Below are positions 34,101 to 44,287 of a stretch of DNA of 64,000 nucleotides, piece by piece. The stretch is from Rhabdophis nuchalis. Its lineage: Eukaryota > Chordata > Lepidosauria > Squamata > Natricidae. Each line of letters begins with the position of its first letter. The first letter of the stretch is position 1. The position numbers were made by a program, and so were the translations under genes. The DNA is taken from contig CM077644.1 in the NCBI GenBank assembly GCA_039707465.1, forward strand, positions 81,528,875 to 81,592,874, written 5' to 3'. A model generated the notes under the pieces. It was not told the origin of the DNA and did no database searches. It was given only the letters and a program-made list of their open reading frames with translations.

Positions 34101-37100
34101 CCAACAGGGTAACATCAGCAGTGCACAAGGGCCACTTGTATATAGGACTACAGGCCGGGACTAATTTACAACTGGAAGGCCAAAGCCACCCTCTACCCCC
34201 AGTCTGATATATCTATATGAACTAACTCTCCCACCTTCGATGACAAACTAACTATTTATGAACCATGATTAACTATCTTTGAACCATGCATGATTTTTAT
34301 GAATTTATGAACTATTTATGAACTTTTTAGAGCCGGTCTAGACGTCTCCTGAGTTTAATTTGTACTATACATATTTTAACATCTATTTTAATATTCAATA
34401 ACATCTAGAATTTTAATGCCCTGTCTAACAACTCCTCTGACCTTATATTTTATATATATTTATACATATTTATATATATCATATTTATGACATTCACCAT
34501 GAAGTACTCTAAGGCAGACCTTTTCTACTGCGGGAGTCCCCCACTCGCAGGTATGGCCCTCCGCGTCAACGAGGGCCCCACCTTGATGAAGGATTCTGTA
34601 TCAAGAGAGGTGGGCGGGTCGCAGTTCTAGGGGTGTTTGAACAAAATTCTTAATTTGGCTTTTAGGGGGTTCCAGGGAGGAGGGAGGGATAGTTTACAAT
34701 TTAAATGGGGGATTTAATCTGGTTTTAGCGCAGGCTTTGTCATTTAATAAGTTTTTAAATTATAATTGGTACTATTTTGTATATTGTTTTAAATTCCTGT
34801 GCGCCGCCCTGGGTCCTCTCGGAGAAGGGCGGGATATAAATTGAATAAATTGAATTGAATTGAATAAATAAAGAACAAAACTCGCTTCCTTCTAGCACTG
34901 CTGATGTTACCTAGATTGATAATGAAACCTCTACAAGAAAGCAAGCTCAGAGAGCACCAAGGACCCTACAAACACAATTATCTTGGATGATTTTTTCTAT
35001 TTGACAGTAGGGTCAAGTTTTCAAAAAAGTGTTAAAGTTCCTAATATGTTTTCTATTCAGTCTTACTGTCTGTCTTCGCATCTGCATCTGTTTACCTTCA
35101 CAAAGTGCAGTTACCTTTTCTAGCACTAAAGTATTTCTATTTCTCTGCCTCCACAATGGGGAAGTAATTATTCCTGCATTCTCTTCAGAACATCTGCATC
35201 AACTAAGATACATCACTGAACTTTACTGCTAGAATAAACTACTGCTATTTGAAAGAGTAAATGAAAATGTAGCATTTAATTACTAAGGGTTTGGGATTTA
35301 TGACTGCAGCATAAACCTGCACGTTTCATTTTACATAAAGAAATGTGAAACTCATTTTAATAATACTTAACCAACATTTTTTATCCAAATATGTAAGTAT
35401 AGGTGGCCTGCATTATTTATTATAATTATTTGTGAAACCTTAATTTACAAATCTGAGGTTTTTGAAAATTTTTAGTAAACTTCTAACGGTGTATTGGGCA
35501 TTAATTGCACTGATTTTGGCAGATTTAATGGTGCTATTGCACACTATCATACATTTCTTAACATTCTCAGTTTATTTTTCTTTCAGGTGATAGCAATAGA
35601 GTAGTTGAGTGAATATTGTCAAAATATTTAAAGAAATGTCTATATATCTTTCTATCATCTCACTTAGCAGAAACCATCTATTTGAATTACTGCAAAATAT
35701 TCTTGTGTGGAAAATTATTCATAAATTATATGTTATGAGGAAGTTAAAGCAGGCTATGGAAAGCATATCATACCTCTTTTTAAAAACCAAATGATTCTGA
35801 AATATTGATCTTTTTAAAAAAATAATCTATTATCTTTTTTTTCTTTTTACTCATAATTGAGTCATCTGATTGGGAGTGGAATGGAGGTAGTTATTGATCC
35901 TACTGCGATCTTCATCCAAACTGGAGGCTCTGTTGCAACAATCTTAATAAAGAGAAAGATACAATTTTCTATGGAAATAGGGCTCTTGCATTTTCAGCAA
36001 TGGGCAAAGATGAAATGCCCTACTCTTCCTTTTATTAAGACGCAAATATGTGACTTAATATGGCATGATAAAACAGTAGTTACTATTGTTCTATTGCTCT
36101 TTGATACCCATGCCATTAATTTCTCACAGATTCCAGTATATAAATATACTGTATTTAATATATATCCAGTATTGTGTGCCTGAGGAGCATTTTTGATGTT
36201 ATACTCCATCGTCTGAAATTAAGAAAGAATCTACTGTTTATCTGAATCTTGACCAAATTTGCAAAGCATTTACTGGGGATTGGATGGTTAATTTTGGTTT
36301 TCACTGCTAGTGTTGAGTTCTAATATCTTCCTTCCGTCATTCAGTTGCTATTACCTTAAACCATTTGTTTGGATTTTTTAACCATGCATTATTTTTGTTT
36401 TAAATATTGTGTGTACTCTCCCTCTGCTTTTAAATGACCATTTGATCTCAAAATAGCATATTTGTTCAAAATAGCATGTCTCTTGACATTAGGGCTTTTA
36501 AAAAAATATGGAAATGAAATGATTAAGGACCGATGATACCACATTTCACAAAATACACAATTGAAAAGGATTAGCAATTTCAACTACATCAAGGTAAAAT
36601 CCAGTGTATCTTCATGTACTGGTGTATAATGTAACAACGGGTTTCCTGAATAGCCCCATTAGGTATTGTGCTTAGGTATCTCCCTTAGGTTTTTTGCAGA
36701 AGCCCCGGAAAGCATAATGGAATGACTTGTCAACAATACAAAAGCAATTTTTCTATTGGTTGATAAAATGCAATGGAAATTAAACAATCTAAATTCAGGC
36801 TTTTATGAGGCCAATAGCATTTAGTGTCAACTTCAGGCAAAATAATGTTACAGAATCAGGCGTGTGACTTGTGTTTCATTTGTTCTTCCTCTTCTTTTGT
36901 AGACGGTATGGAACACGCTGTTCTCGCTGTGGTAGGCACATCCATTCTACTGACTGGGTTCGGAGAGCTAAGGGAAACGTATATCATTTGGCCTGCTTTG
37001 CCTGTTTCTCCTGCAAAAGGCAGCTCTCGACAGGAGAAGAGTTTGCTTTGGTTGAAGAGAAAGTCCTCTGTAGAGTGCATTATGATTGCATGTTAGACAA

Positions 37101-40100
37101 CTTGAAAAGAGAAGTTGAAAACGGTAAGATTCCCTTTTATCCTCTGGAGATGCAGATCGTTCCTTCTCCTCCAGCATTTTACAAACCAGTTAAAAACACT
37201 TTTCCACTGTGCTTTTACTGTTAGTTAATTGGTGTGGGTAGCCACCTAGGATAGCTCTTAAAGCTTCTGTGTTTTTCCTTACATCTATACTTTGTTACAT
37301 GCCATCCTGAATCTGAAAGTCAATTTTTGAAAGCATTTTGAAAATCAATTTCTAGTTGGATTTCTAGTTCCATAGTTAATGTGTCATTTATGCAGTGTGG
37401 ATGCAGCATTAAGTGAAGTTGACTTTCAGTAGCTTTTAATCTGTCTGGAAAATTTTACCTTATCTCTAATCATGATCAGGAATATGGTTGTGGTGGAAAT
37501 TATCCTGAAACACAAGTTGCTTTGGAATACAAATTACCTGTATTTTTAAATTTGTATTAAGCCTTTTGGTGATAATATTCTGAATGGTAAAAGGTTTTTT
37601 TTAAAACACTTCACTAAAAATGTCAAAACAAGGCATAATAGGCTGTTTGGCATAATTAGATTTTTGCAGTTCTTTCAAAACATATTAACATTGACTGCAT
37701 ATTTGCCTTTTTAAAGAAACATGCTCATGTCATTTCAATGTTTTCAATTTCATAGATTTGGTTGTCAAAATTTAGCCTATGAGAAAAATTGTGTCTATGA
37801 AACTAGATGTAATATCTATATGAACTTTACTTTTATTGGATTATTTACCTCTGCTAATTGCAAAATAAAACTAATTTTCACCTGCATGTTCTAATCTGTC
37901 TGGTAGCTCGTGAATTTATTGTTGGATATGAACTAGTACAGATGTTATAATCTGTATAATACAGATGTTACTCTGAAAAACTGCTTGAAATAATTTCATT
38001 ATTCTGAATAATTATGAAATGTGTAAAATGTATATAAGTATTCAAATTCCAGACTATCTGTTTCAAAATAATAAATAATGGATATTTTCATGGTTTAAGT
38101 GTATTCTGAATACTGGAAGTTGATTATAAAGGAATATCTGTAAATAATAACTAATATCAGTGCTACAATTGGACTTCTTCTCTCTTTAATTTCAGGGAAT
38201 GGTATTAGTGTAGAAGGTGCATTATTAACAGAGCAAGATGTTAATCATCCCAAACCAGCAAAAAGAGCTCGAACCAGTTTCACAGCAGATCAGCTGCAGG
38301 TAGAACCATTGAATCGTAGATTGCTATAATCAGAGCTATGGTGGGGAGCTGAGCATAGCCATGATGAAGAAGCATAACAATTGTACACGGTGCATAATTT
38401 TAAAAATTCTGTATAAATTAGTTGTTTATAAAGAAATTATACGCTCAATGGTATATGATTTCTCTTAATACCAAGACACAGCATGTTCCTGGAATAAATT
38501 TGTGAGCTTTCGCTGTTTCATATGAATTAGTTACTCTTCAAGCTTTTCAATTTCCCTCAAGGCAGTTAGTAATTCTGCAAAGTGAAAGCATAAATGCTGA
38601 TCTATTTTGACTACTTGATGAATTTCATTAAATCAGACATTTACACGACTCCCATAATCGCAATAGGAGGCTAAATAGTTTCAGTTCTATGTAACATGAA
38701 GAAAGATACTAGGAACTATGCAAGCAACAGATTTCCAAGAATATATGCTTTTTTCATATTTTTGATGCCATGTAAATGCAATAGTATATGACAATCAAAA
38801 AACTGTTCTTCACTACAAACATAGTTAAATGATGGGATTAATTTAGCATTGGCTGCCTAATTGTGTTCAGAATATTGTAAACAATTTGTTATCTTTGTAC
38901 TTTAGAATAGGTTACTCTATGCAAGCCACAATTGCTGCAAAATAAGTGCAAAGGAATACGTATGTCTATGAACCAAATTTCTTCCTGTATTCAGTTACTG
39001 CATTATTGCTTTATTTTGTTGTAAATAAACTGGAAACTCAATACATTTTAACATTCTTCTTAACTGCTTATTTAATTCTCTATTGCATTGGCCACCATAA
39101 CGCTGTCATCCTTTTTAGGAGTTTTCTTTAATTGTTGGTTTGCAATTAAAATAATAAAAAAAATATTCATTGTTTTAGTCTAAGTGTTAGTGTTTCAGAT
39201 ATTAATTCTGATCTTGCCAATATGCATAGGATATTTATTGACTGGGTTCAAAACATTAAATTCAAAACATTAAATTAAATGTTTTTATTTTGATTAAAAT
39301 TTAAACCCCACCTCTTTAAACAAAATGTGCACTGAAAATGGTTTACCATATATTTAGAACAAGATAAACTGCCGTCAAAATAACAAGTGCAAAATAAAAA
39401 AAAACAAAATAACAATAACCAAGAATAAAGGAAGTGAAGAGACAAAAAAGGAGAATCTTAATTGAAAATTCTACAATTGGCAGAATTATTTCCAGTACAT
39501 TCTATTTACTTTTCTTATGTGAAATTGTACATTTTAGGATCTTATTTAGGGAACATAAGAAAGCTGACATACTAGTACAGGTAGTCCTCCATTTACAACA
39601 GTTCATTTAGTGACTGTTCGAAGTTACAATGGTACTGAAAAAAGTGACTTAGGACCATTTTTCACAGTTACGACCTTTGCAGCATTCCCATGGTCACATG
39701 ATCAAAATATAGTTCATATTTATGAGCATTGCTGTTTCCCAGAGTCATGTGATCACCTATGGCAATCTTCTGGCAAGCAAAGTCAATGGGGAAACTAGAT
39801 TCACTTAACCACCATGTTACTAACTTAACTGCAGTGATTCACTTCACAAATGTGGCAAGAAAAGTCATAAAATGGGGCAAAATTCACTTAACAAATTTCT
39901 CCTGTAGCAACATAAATTCTGGGCTGAATTGTGGTCATAAGTTGAGGACTACCTCTAGTTCAGAAATCCTAGGGTATATCAGTTTGGGGGAAATCCAATC
40001 TATTATATACATTGTAGACTATTTAGATGACTATCCCAGACAACACTGTAGGGCAGAGTTTTAGCAAGACCGCTGAGCGCTATTTATAGTTTACAGGTGG

Positions 40101-43100
40101 TCCTTGATTTATAATCACTTGTTTAGTGACTTAGTGAGTTTGAAGTTAAATGGCACTGTAAAAAGTGACTTATAACCATTTTTCAGACCGTTGCGGCATC
40201 CTTGTGGTCACATGATCAAAATTTGGATGCTTAACAGTTGGCATGAATTTACGATAGTTGCAGTGTGCCAACTCATGTGGTCATTTTTTGCAAACTTCTG
40301 ACAAGCAAAGTCAATGAGGAACCTGATTCACTTAACAACTGTTGTGTTACTAACTTAACAACTGGGCTAAATCACTTAACAATTGCGACAAGAAATATTG
40401 TAAAATGGGATAAGACCCACTTAATGTCGGTCTTGCTTAGGAACAAAAATTTGGGGCTCAGTTGTGGTTGTAAATCAAGGACTACCTGTATAAGTCTTTA
40501 ATAGAAGATTCAATGAAATGTGATCAAAATTTGAGTGCTTGGCAGCTGATTCAGATTTATGGCGGTTCCAGAGTCCCCAGGTCATGCGATCCCCTTTTGC
40601 AATCTTCTGACAAGCAAAGTCAATGGGGAAGCTGTATTCACTTAACAACTGTGTTACTAACTTAACAACTGCAGTGATTCACTTAACAACTGTGGCAAGA
40701 AAGGTCGTAAAATGGGGCAAAATTCACTTAACAAATGTCTAACTTAGCAACAGAAATTCTGGGCTCAATTGTGGTCGTAAGTTGAGGACTACCTGTAATG
40801 AACTATACCATATGTCTAGTACATGCTACTGGCAAGCTAGTATAAGAATTTCTGAACTAACTATGAATGAAGGAATCAGGGAAGAGAAAATTTGGTATGC
40901 TTTGTGAAACTTCTCTTGGTAGGATTCTTATATTTTGACCTGATAAAACACACATAGAAAGTAACATTTCATAAGATGAATGTGTTACATAGACATGATT
41001 AAAAGGCCTTACGATAAATTCATATTGTATGCATTTCAATGATAAATTAGAGTTAGGGTTAGGGTTAATTTTGCTTTGATATTGTGGTTTTTTTTTTTTT
41101 TTTTTAGAATTCAGATCAACTCTGCTATAGTCCTTGCTATGATTATAAGCCTTTAGTAAAGCTTGCGCTTTCACAGGACTCCATGATAACAATATAACTT
41201 TATTTCACCATTTGTAGTAAGTTTTAGGTCCCTGGGGCTATGAGTGGGTACTAAGCCATATTGCAATTACTTTGCAAGCTCTAGTCTTCAATAGTACTTT
41301 GTGCTTCAAAATTACTATTGAGGCTACAGCATGACTGCTTCTTGATTATTTGTGCAGTTTTTGTCAGTATGTCATAAAACATGCTAATTTTTTTTCCAGG
41401 TAATGCAAGCACAGTTTGCTCAGGATAACAATCCAGATGCACAAACACTGCAAAAGCTGGCAGAAAGAACAGGCTTGAGCAGGCGTGTGATACAAGTAAC
41501 TATACTGCATATTTCACAAGTGTTGTGACCAAAATTCTCCACTTTTATAAAGTTAAAAAAGCCCAGTATATTTTTAGTTAAAATATTTTTAATAACTTAT
41601 AATAGTACAGAAACACTTATTTTTCCAAGAGAAAAATATACAGTTAATATGATTTGTAGTTATCAGCAATGCAAATCATAGTTATAATGATTGTGTAGGT
41701 TGATTCTATAACCTTCTATAGAGCTTCTATAGGGAGTCATATATATGACTAGAGAGGGAAAAAATGTGAGATTTTATGAACTGGATTCTATCTGAAATTA
41801 ATGACATGATGCAAAAAAAAACAACTGCTGCAACTAATAACTATGTTTTTAATTAATCTGTTTAGCATGAAAATAAAAGTCTAACTACTAACCAAATTCT
41901 TGGGGCTTTTTGTTTCATTTCCAGGTATGGTTTCAAAATTGTAGAGCACGCCATAAGAAACATGTTAGCCCTAACCACTCATCCACTGCTCCTGTTACAA
42001 CAGTCCAAGCTTCTAGACTTTCACCACCAATGTTAGAAGAAATGGCATATTCAGCATATGTGCCACAAGATGGGACAATGTTAACAGCTCTCCATAGTTA
42101 CATGGATGGTAGGTACAGTGGCTTGCTATAACTACTCTGTGGACTTGAGAAGATGGGGTGAAATGAATCCTTTAGCTCAGGGTTGTGGCACCATGCAACC
42201 CATAGGCTGCCAATTCTGCCTTTATTTTGTGTCCAATATTTGTGAGAAACCCTAGCTTTTCCAGGGAGTTGTTTAAAAAAAAAAAAAAACTCCACGACCT
42301 ACTGTTGCAGAGAGACATTTGAGATGAGTAGCAATGTCTGCTACCGGCTCAGAAGACAAACAGGAGCTTTACATATATTTCTCCTCAGAATAAATGCTTT
42401 AAAGTGTGCTATTAATTTATTATTTCACTTTGTTAAAGGGGCTGATTCTGAGGCTTCTTGCATTTGTTGAAATTGCATGGAAAGAATGGAATTATGTGTA
42501 ATTAATATGGTTCTATCCATTTGCAATATAGAATCACAGGCATAAGTTCAGTGTAAAGAACTATTCTCCCCACCCACCAGGTGAATTCTAAATCCTAGAC
42601 TTAAAATATGATAGCATCATTTCCTACATACCTTCTTTAATTTTTCATATTACTTCTCCAAAGATTCCTTTCAGGTGTGCAGTATACAATGTTTGCCCTT
42701 ATTCTTATAGTTACCTATCTATATGGCGGTGGTGTGTGTGTACAAGAATTCTTCAAAGAAAAGTGAGATAATTCACAGGCAAGGTTTTTTTTTTTTAAAT
42801 AATAGTTGGGTGATTGATAGTGAGGTTGCTCTCCCCATGACCTTTCACAGACCTTCACGATAACAGTAGAACTTTATTTTACCATTTCTAGTAGGTTTTT
42901 AGGTCACTGGGGCTATGAGTAGGTATTAAGCCATATTACAATTATTTTGCAAGCTCTATTCCCAAAGAGTATTTGGGATTATATTCAATCCTAGCTCTGG
43001 ATTTATCCATAGCTAGAACTTTTTTTTTCTTCAATACAGTGAAAGTGGGATTTTCTTCTCCAGTATAACCTTTTGTGCATTAAAGAAATTATGAAATGTT

Positions 43101-43793
43101 TAAGCACCACATTCCACCTATCACATAATTTGAATTTCATATTTTAAGGAGTAAAGGAATGTAGTCCAACCCCTTTCCCAAATGTTAAAGGGTATTATTT
43201 ACATAGCACTTAAAACACAGACATACACTCCATAATCAAATCATTCATCTAGATCAGTGTTTCTCAAGTCAGTGTCTGGACTTCAAGTTGACAAGGTTGA
43301 GAAATACTAATCTAGATGAAAGAAATATATATTAAGGTACATTGACCTTATTCTAGGCTTCTCCTTTTAGCTGAAATAGCTATCATCATTTAAAATATTC
43401 TATATATTTATGATGAAAATTTTCTTAGTTGTAGATGTGCTCAGCAAGATGTTAAACGAAGTTGCAATAATACTCCTTTCCTGCAACTTGCAGAATTACA
43501 GGTATAAACACAGTTCATATGGGAGTAGCAGGCATCACCAAGGGTATGAACATCTGGAAGGCGGTGTCTTTCTAGACATGGACTTTTTCACAAGCTGCGA
43601 AATGGGTACGGCTTGTTAGTATCCCAGCCATATCAATACAATTGGTTTTTTTTAATTCACAAGTAATATTTTTGTACTTCCAGCCAGGCTGATCAAAAAT
43701 CTTTCTATTTTTGTAGCTCATTCACCTTCTGCTCTTGGATTCCAGCCTTTGCTAACCCATTCACTGACACAACTGCCAATAAATCACATCTGA
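25070..43793 (+). CDS. LHX8: LHX8, LIM/homeobox protein 8 (complete, nine exons)
   Basis: Nuclear LIM-homeodomain transcription factor. The family specifies basal-forebrain cholinergic neurons, tooth and palate mesenchyme, and oocyte differentiation. Joined exons give 1140 nt, 379 residues plus TGA, with all GT-AG introns and phases consistent. Residues 1-57 are a low-complexity N-terminus starting [14 protein letters not shown], as in the long mouse isoform. Residues about 98-157 are LIM1 (C98, C101, H119, C122, C125, C128) and about 159-217 are LIM2. Residues about 247-306 are the homeodomain with recognition helix [12 protein letters not shown] (Q297, N298). The tail ends LPINHI. LHX6 is the closest paralogue, but [22 protein letters not shown] and the C-terminal [15 protein letters not shown] fit LHX8. 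SLC44A5 lies downstream in convergent orientation, as in mammals. Confidence 0.97.
26326..26460. mobile_element. 135-bp palindromic hAT MITE in LHX8 intron 1
   Basis: Same length as 9916-10050 and, by eye, only two base differences from it (first base, and T for C in the right arm). A perfect 8-bp duplication ACCTAGGT lies at 26318-26325 and 26461-26468. Confidence 0.92.
26505..26690 (+). mobile_element. Penelope-like element 3' end (family P1)
   Basis: CTGCAGA (26533-26539), stem GCTTCT with AGACGC, GAAAC (26559-26563) and CTT, then GCACCTTTGGGACAACC. The core A6 is mutated to C and stem II is weakened. Confidence 0.6.
27539..27631 (+). CDS. LHX8: LHX8 coding exon 2
   Basis: Residues 27-57, [12 protein letters not shown], then six alanines, then [13 protein letters not shown]. 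Acceptor tctcttttgcag, donor gtaaga, phase 0 at both ends. MAEES aligns with the position where the shorter mammalian isoform has MSEE. The alanine run (residues 39-44) is longer than in the mammalian proteins I remember. Confidence 0.9.
28085..28285 (-). mobile_element. possible DNA transposon remnant
   Basis: Read on the minus strand it begins CAGTGGCGGATTAGGCTCAC, typical of a CAGTG-type hAT end. GTGCTTAGGG occurs near both ends in direct orientation. I could not find a target duplication, so the boundaries are uncertain. Confidence 0.35.
28555..28785. mobile_element. Penelope-like (P1) ends, head-to-head hairpin
   Basis: Left arm 28561-28622 (minus sense) and right arm 28634-28695 (plus sense) are inverted copies sharing CTTGGATGAGAAG, GTCTTCAAAGG and AAGTTGCCTCTT, separated by only about 11 bases. 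The right arm continues to CTCCATAGACAATG. GAAAC|GTC is intact in the left arm and GAAAG|GTC in the right. Confidence 0.65.
28903..29067 (+). CDS. LHX8: LHX8 coding exon 3
   Basis: Residues 58-112, starting [16 protein letters not shown] serine-rich stretch leads into the first LIM zinc-binding pair ([17 protein letters not shown]). Acceptor ctctgtgacag, donor gtgagc, phase 0. The exon begins with the bases GTGAGT, which directly after CAG make a full donor consensus at the acceptor. Confidence 0.95.
29068..32345 (+). other. LHX8: LHX8 intron 3
   Basis: About 3.3 kb of AT-rich sequence without recognised repeats or exons. Confidence 0.85.
32346..32467 (+). CDS. LHX8: LHX8 coding exon 4 (LIM1)
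   Basis: Residues 113-152 plus two bases of Arg153: [20 protein letters not shown], then the [15 protein letters not shown] stretch. It completes LIM1 (H119, C122, C125, C128 and the following zinc ligands). Acceptor tccttcctag, donor gtatac. Confidence 0.96.
33407..33647. mobile_element. Tigger/mariner-like MITE
   Basis: Inverted ends CAGTGATCCCTCGTTTTTCG and CGAAAAACGAGGGATTACTG, each flanked by TA, the target duplication of the Tc1/mariner/pogo group. The interior carries repeated TTCGCGG motifs and no coding. Confidence 0.85.
34030..34975. mobile_element. composite: two inverted Penelope-like (P2) ends flanking a LINE 3' end
   Basis: A left P2 end in minus sense (34080-34121: CTGCTGA, T, GTTACCC, GGGTAAT, GAAAT, GTC) and a right P2 end in plus sense (34891-34940: TCTAGCA, CTGCTGA, T, GTTACC, GAAAC, CTC, TACAAGAA) bracket about 750 bp. 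That interior includes a LINE 3' end (34502-34870). Both P2 ends carry C in place of the invariant A6, pointing to a common source copy. Confidence 0.55.
34502..34870 (+). mobile_element. LINE 3' end with AATTG/AAATA tail
   Basis: GCGCCGCCCTGGGTCCTCTC followed by GGCGGGATATAAATTGAAT and a tail of TTGAA/AATAA units, the same 3' signature as 6010-6110 and 45330-45785. Confidence 0.65.
36903..37123 (+). CDS. LHX8: LHX8 coding exon 5 (LIM2)
   Basis: The last base of Arg153, residues 154-226, and the first base of Gly227. [20 protein letters not shown] starts LIM2 (C159, C162). [20 protein letters not shown] and [10 protein letters not shown] complete it, followed by the linker [10 protein letters not shown]. 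Acceptor cttcttttgtag, donor gtaaga. Confidence 0.97.
37124..38195 (+). other. LHX8: LHX8 intron 5
   Basis: AT-rich, no recognised element. Confidence 0.85.
38196..38299 (+). CDS. LHX8: LHX8 coding exon 6 (linker and start of homeodomain)
   Basis: Completes Gly227 and encodes 228-261: [20 protein letters not shown], then the basic N-terminal arm and first helix of the homeodomain ([14 protein letters not shown]). Acceptor ctttaatttcag, donor gtagaa, phase 0 at the 3' end. Confidence 0.97.
39578..39955. mobile_element. Tigger-like MITE (copy 1 of 3)
   Basis: Starts CAGGTAGTCCTCCATTTACA and ends near GAGGACTACCTC, flanked by TA on both sides. The interior has GTCACATGATCAAAAT and CACTTAAC-type motifs shared with the other copies. 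Confidence 0.85.
40094..40488. mobile_element. Tigger-like MITE (copy 2 of 3)
   Basis: CAGGTGGTCCTTGATTTATA to GGACTACCTG, flanked by TA at both ends; same family as 39578-39955. Confidence 0.85.
40521..40795. mobile_element. Tigger-like MITE (copy 3 of 3, 5'-truncated)
   Basis: Starts inside the element at TGATCAAAATTTGAGTGC and keeps the right end GTTGAGGACTACCTG followed by TA. Confidence 0.8.
41158..41275 (+). repeat. unclassified ~120-130-bp repeat, copy in intron 6
   Basis: From AAGCTTGCGCTTTCACAGGA to TTTGCAAGCTCTA. Shares AACTTTATTT, CTGGGGCTATGAGT, TAAGCCATATT and TTTGCAAGCTCTA in the same order with 42846-42960 in intron 8, same orientation. No known family recognised. Confidence 0.6.
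41400..41495 (+). CDS. LHX8: LHX8 coding exon 7 (homeodomain core)
   Basis: Residues 262-293, [20 protein letters not shown], then the second helix and start of helix 3 ([12 protein letters not shown]). Acceptor ttttttttccag, donor gtaact, phase 0 at both ends. Confidence 0.97.
41496..41924 (+). other. LHX8: LHX8 intron 7
   Basis: 429 bp, AT-rich, nothing else seen. Confidence 0.85.
41925..42108 (+). CDS. LHX8: LHX8 coding exon 8 (recognition helix and C-terminal region)
   Basis: Residues 294-354 plus one base of Ala355: [20 protein letters not shown], then the [15 protein letters not shown] and [10 protein letters not shown] stretches. Acceptor tttcatttccag, donor G|gtaggt. Read-through into the intron would add only GRYSGLL before a TAA at 42129-42131. 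Confidence 0.96.
42846..42960 (+). repeat. unclassified ~120-130-bp repeat, copy in intron 8
   Basis: Partner of 41158-41275. Shares ACTTTATTTTACCATTTCTA, CTGGGGCTATGAGTAGGT and GCAAGCTCTATTC, with similar T-rich sequence just upstream of each. Confidence 0.6.
43255..43309. mobile_element. 55-bp hAT MITE remnant
   Basis: CAGTGTTTCTCAAG on the left and GGTTGAGAAATACTA on the right around a collapsed interior, with a perfect 8-bp duplication ATCTAGAT at 43247-43254 and 43310-43317. Confidence 0.85.
43717..43793 (+). CDS. LHX8: LHX8 coding exon 9 (C-terminus and stop)
   Basis: Completes Ala355 and encodes 356-379, [20 protein letters not shown] and then INHI, stop TGA 43791-43793. Acceptor ctatttttgtag. 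This corresponds to the mammalian C-terminus that ends in LPISHT. Confidence 0.96.
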
Positions 43794-44281
43794 TTTATTT
43801 ATTTCAGGGACATGAGATTAAGGCGATACATTCTGAGTCACCTATTGTACTCTGTCATTGAAAATCAATTTAATCTTAAATAGCATCCAAAGTGTTTTGA
43901 AGACCATTTAGTTGCCCAAGTATGTAAGTATAGATGGCTTGCAGGACACTTTTATGGCTTTCTCCATAAATACTGTATGTTTACAAACTTTATTGAAGAG
44001 AAACATCTTTTTTTTTTTTGTATTGTCTGGAAGTAGTCCATTCTAGCTATGTGTTTGTTAATTTATTTATCATCAAAAGAGCACTTTGCCTAAAAGACAG
44101 GACTGACAATTGTGCAAAATGTTTACAATTCTTTGTGAAATTATAGTTCATCATTAGTTTGTATCTGTAAGTTATTGTTATTAAAGTATTACTTGTATTT
44201 GAGTTACATGCAGCCTATACTTCAAAGCTTATGTCCACAAATTGGCAAAATTTCAGTTGCCAGCATTCTCCAATTGACCTA

Positions 44282-44287
44282 AATAAA
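44282..44287 (+). terminator. LHX8: candidate LHX8 polyadenylation signal
   Basis: First AATAAA after the stop codon, giving a 3' UTR of about 0.5 kb. Another AATAAA-rich stretch lies at 44356-44370. Usage is not shown by sequence alone. Confidence 0.45.

Larger units (their letters stand above)
32468..36902 (+). other. LHX8: LHX8 intron 4
   Basis: Longest intron, about 4.4 kb. It contains a Tigger-like MITE (33407-33647) and a Penelope-like/LINE composite (34030-34975); otherwise AT-rich. Confidence 0.85.
38300..41399 (+). other. LHX8: LHX8 intron 6
   Basis: About 3.1 kb. The 3' half carries three consecutive Tigger-like MITEs (39578-40795) and one copy of an unclassified repeat (41158-41275). 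Confidence 0.85.
42109..43716 (+). other. LHX8: LHX8 intron 8
   Basis: About 1.6 kb, AT-rich. Contains the second copy of the unclassified repeat and a 55-bp hAT remnant. Confidence 0.85.

Noticed and set aside
36856..37177. Minus-strand frames opposite LHX8 exon 5
   Set aside because: Antisense shadows of the strongly conserved LIM2 exon.
41053..41067. Two tandem TTAGGG units
   Set aside because: Too short to be an interstitial telomere; likely chance in AT-rich DNA.
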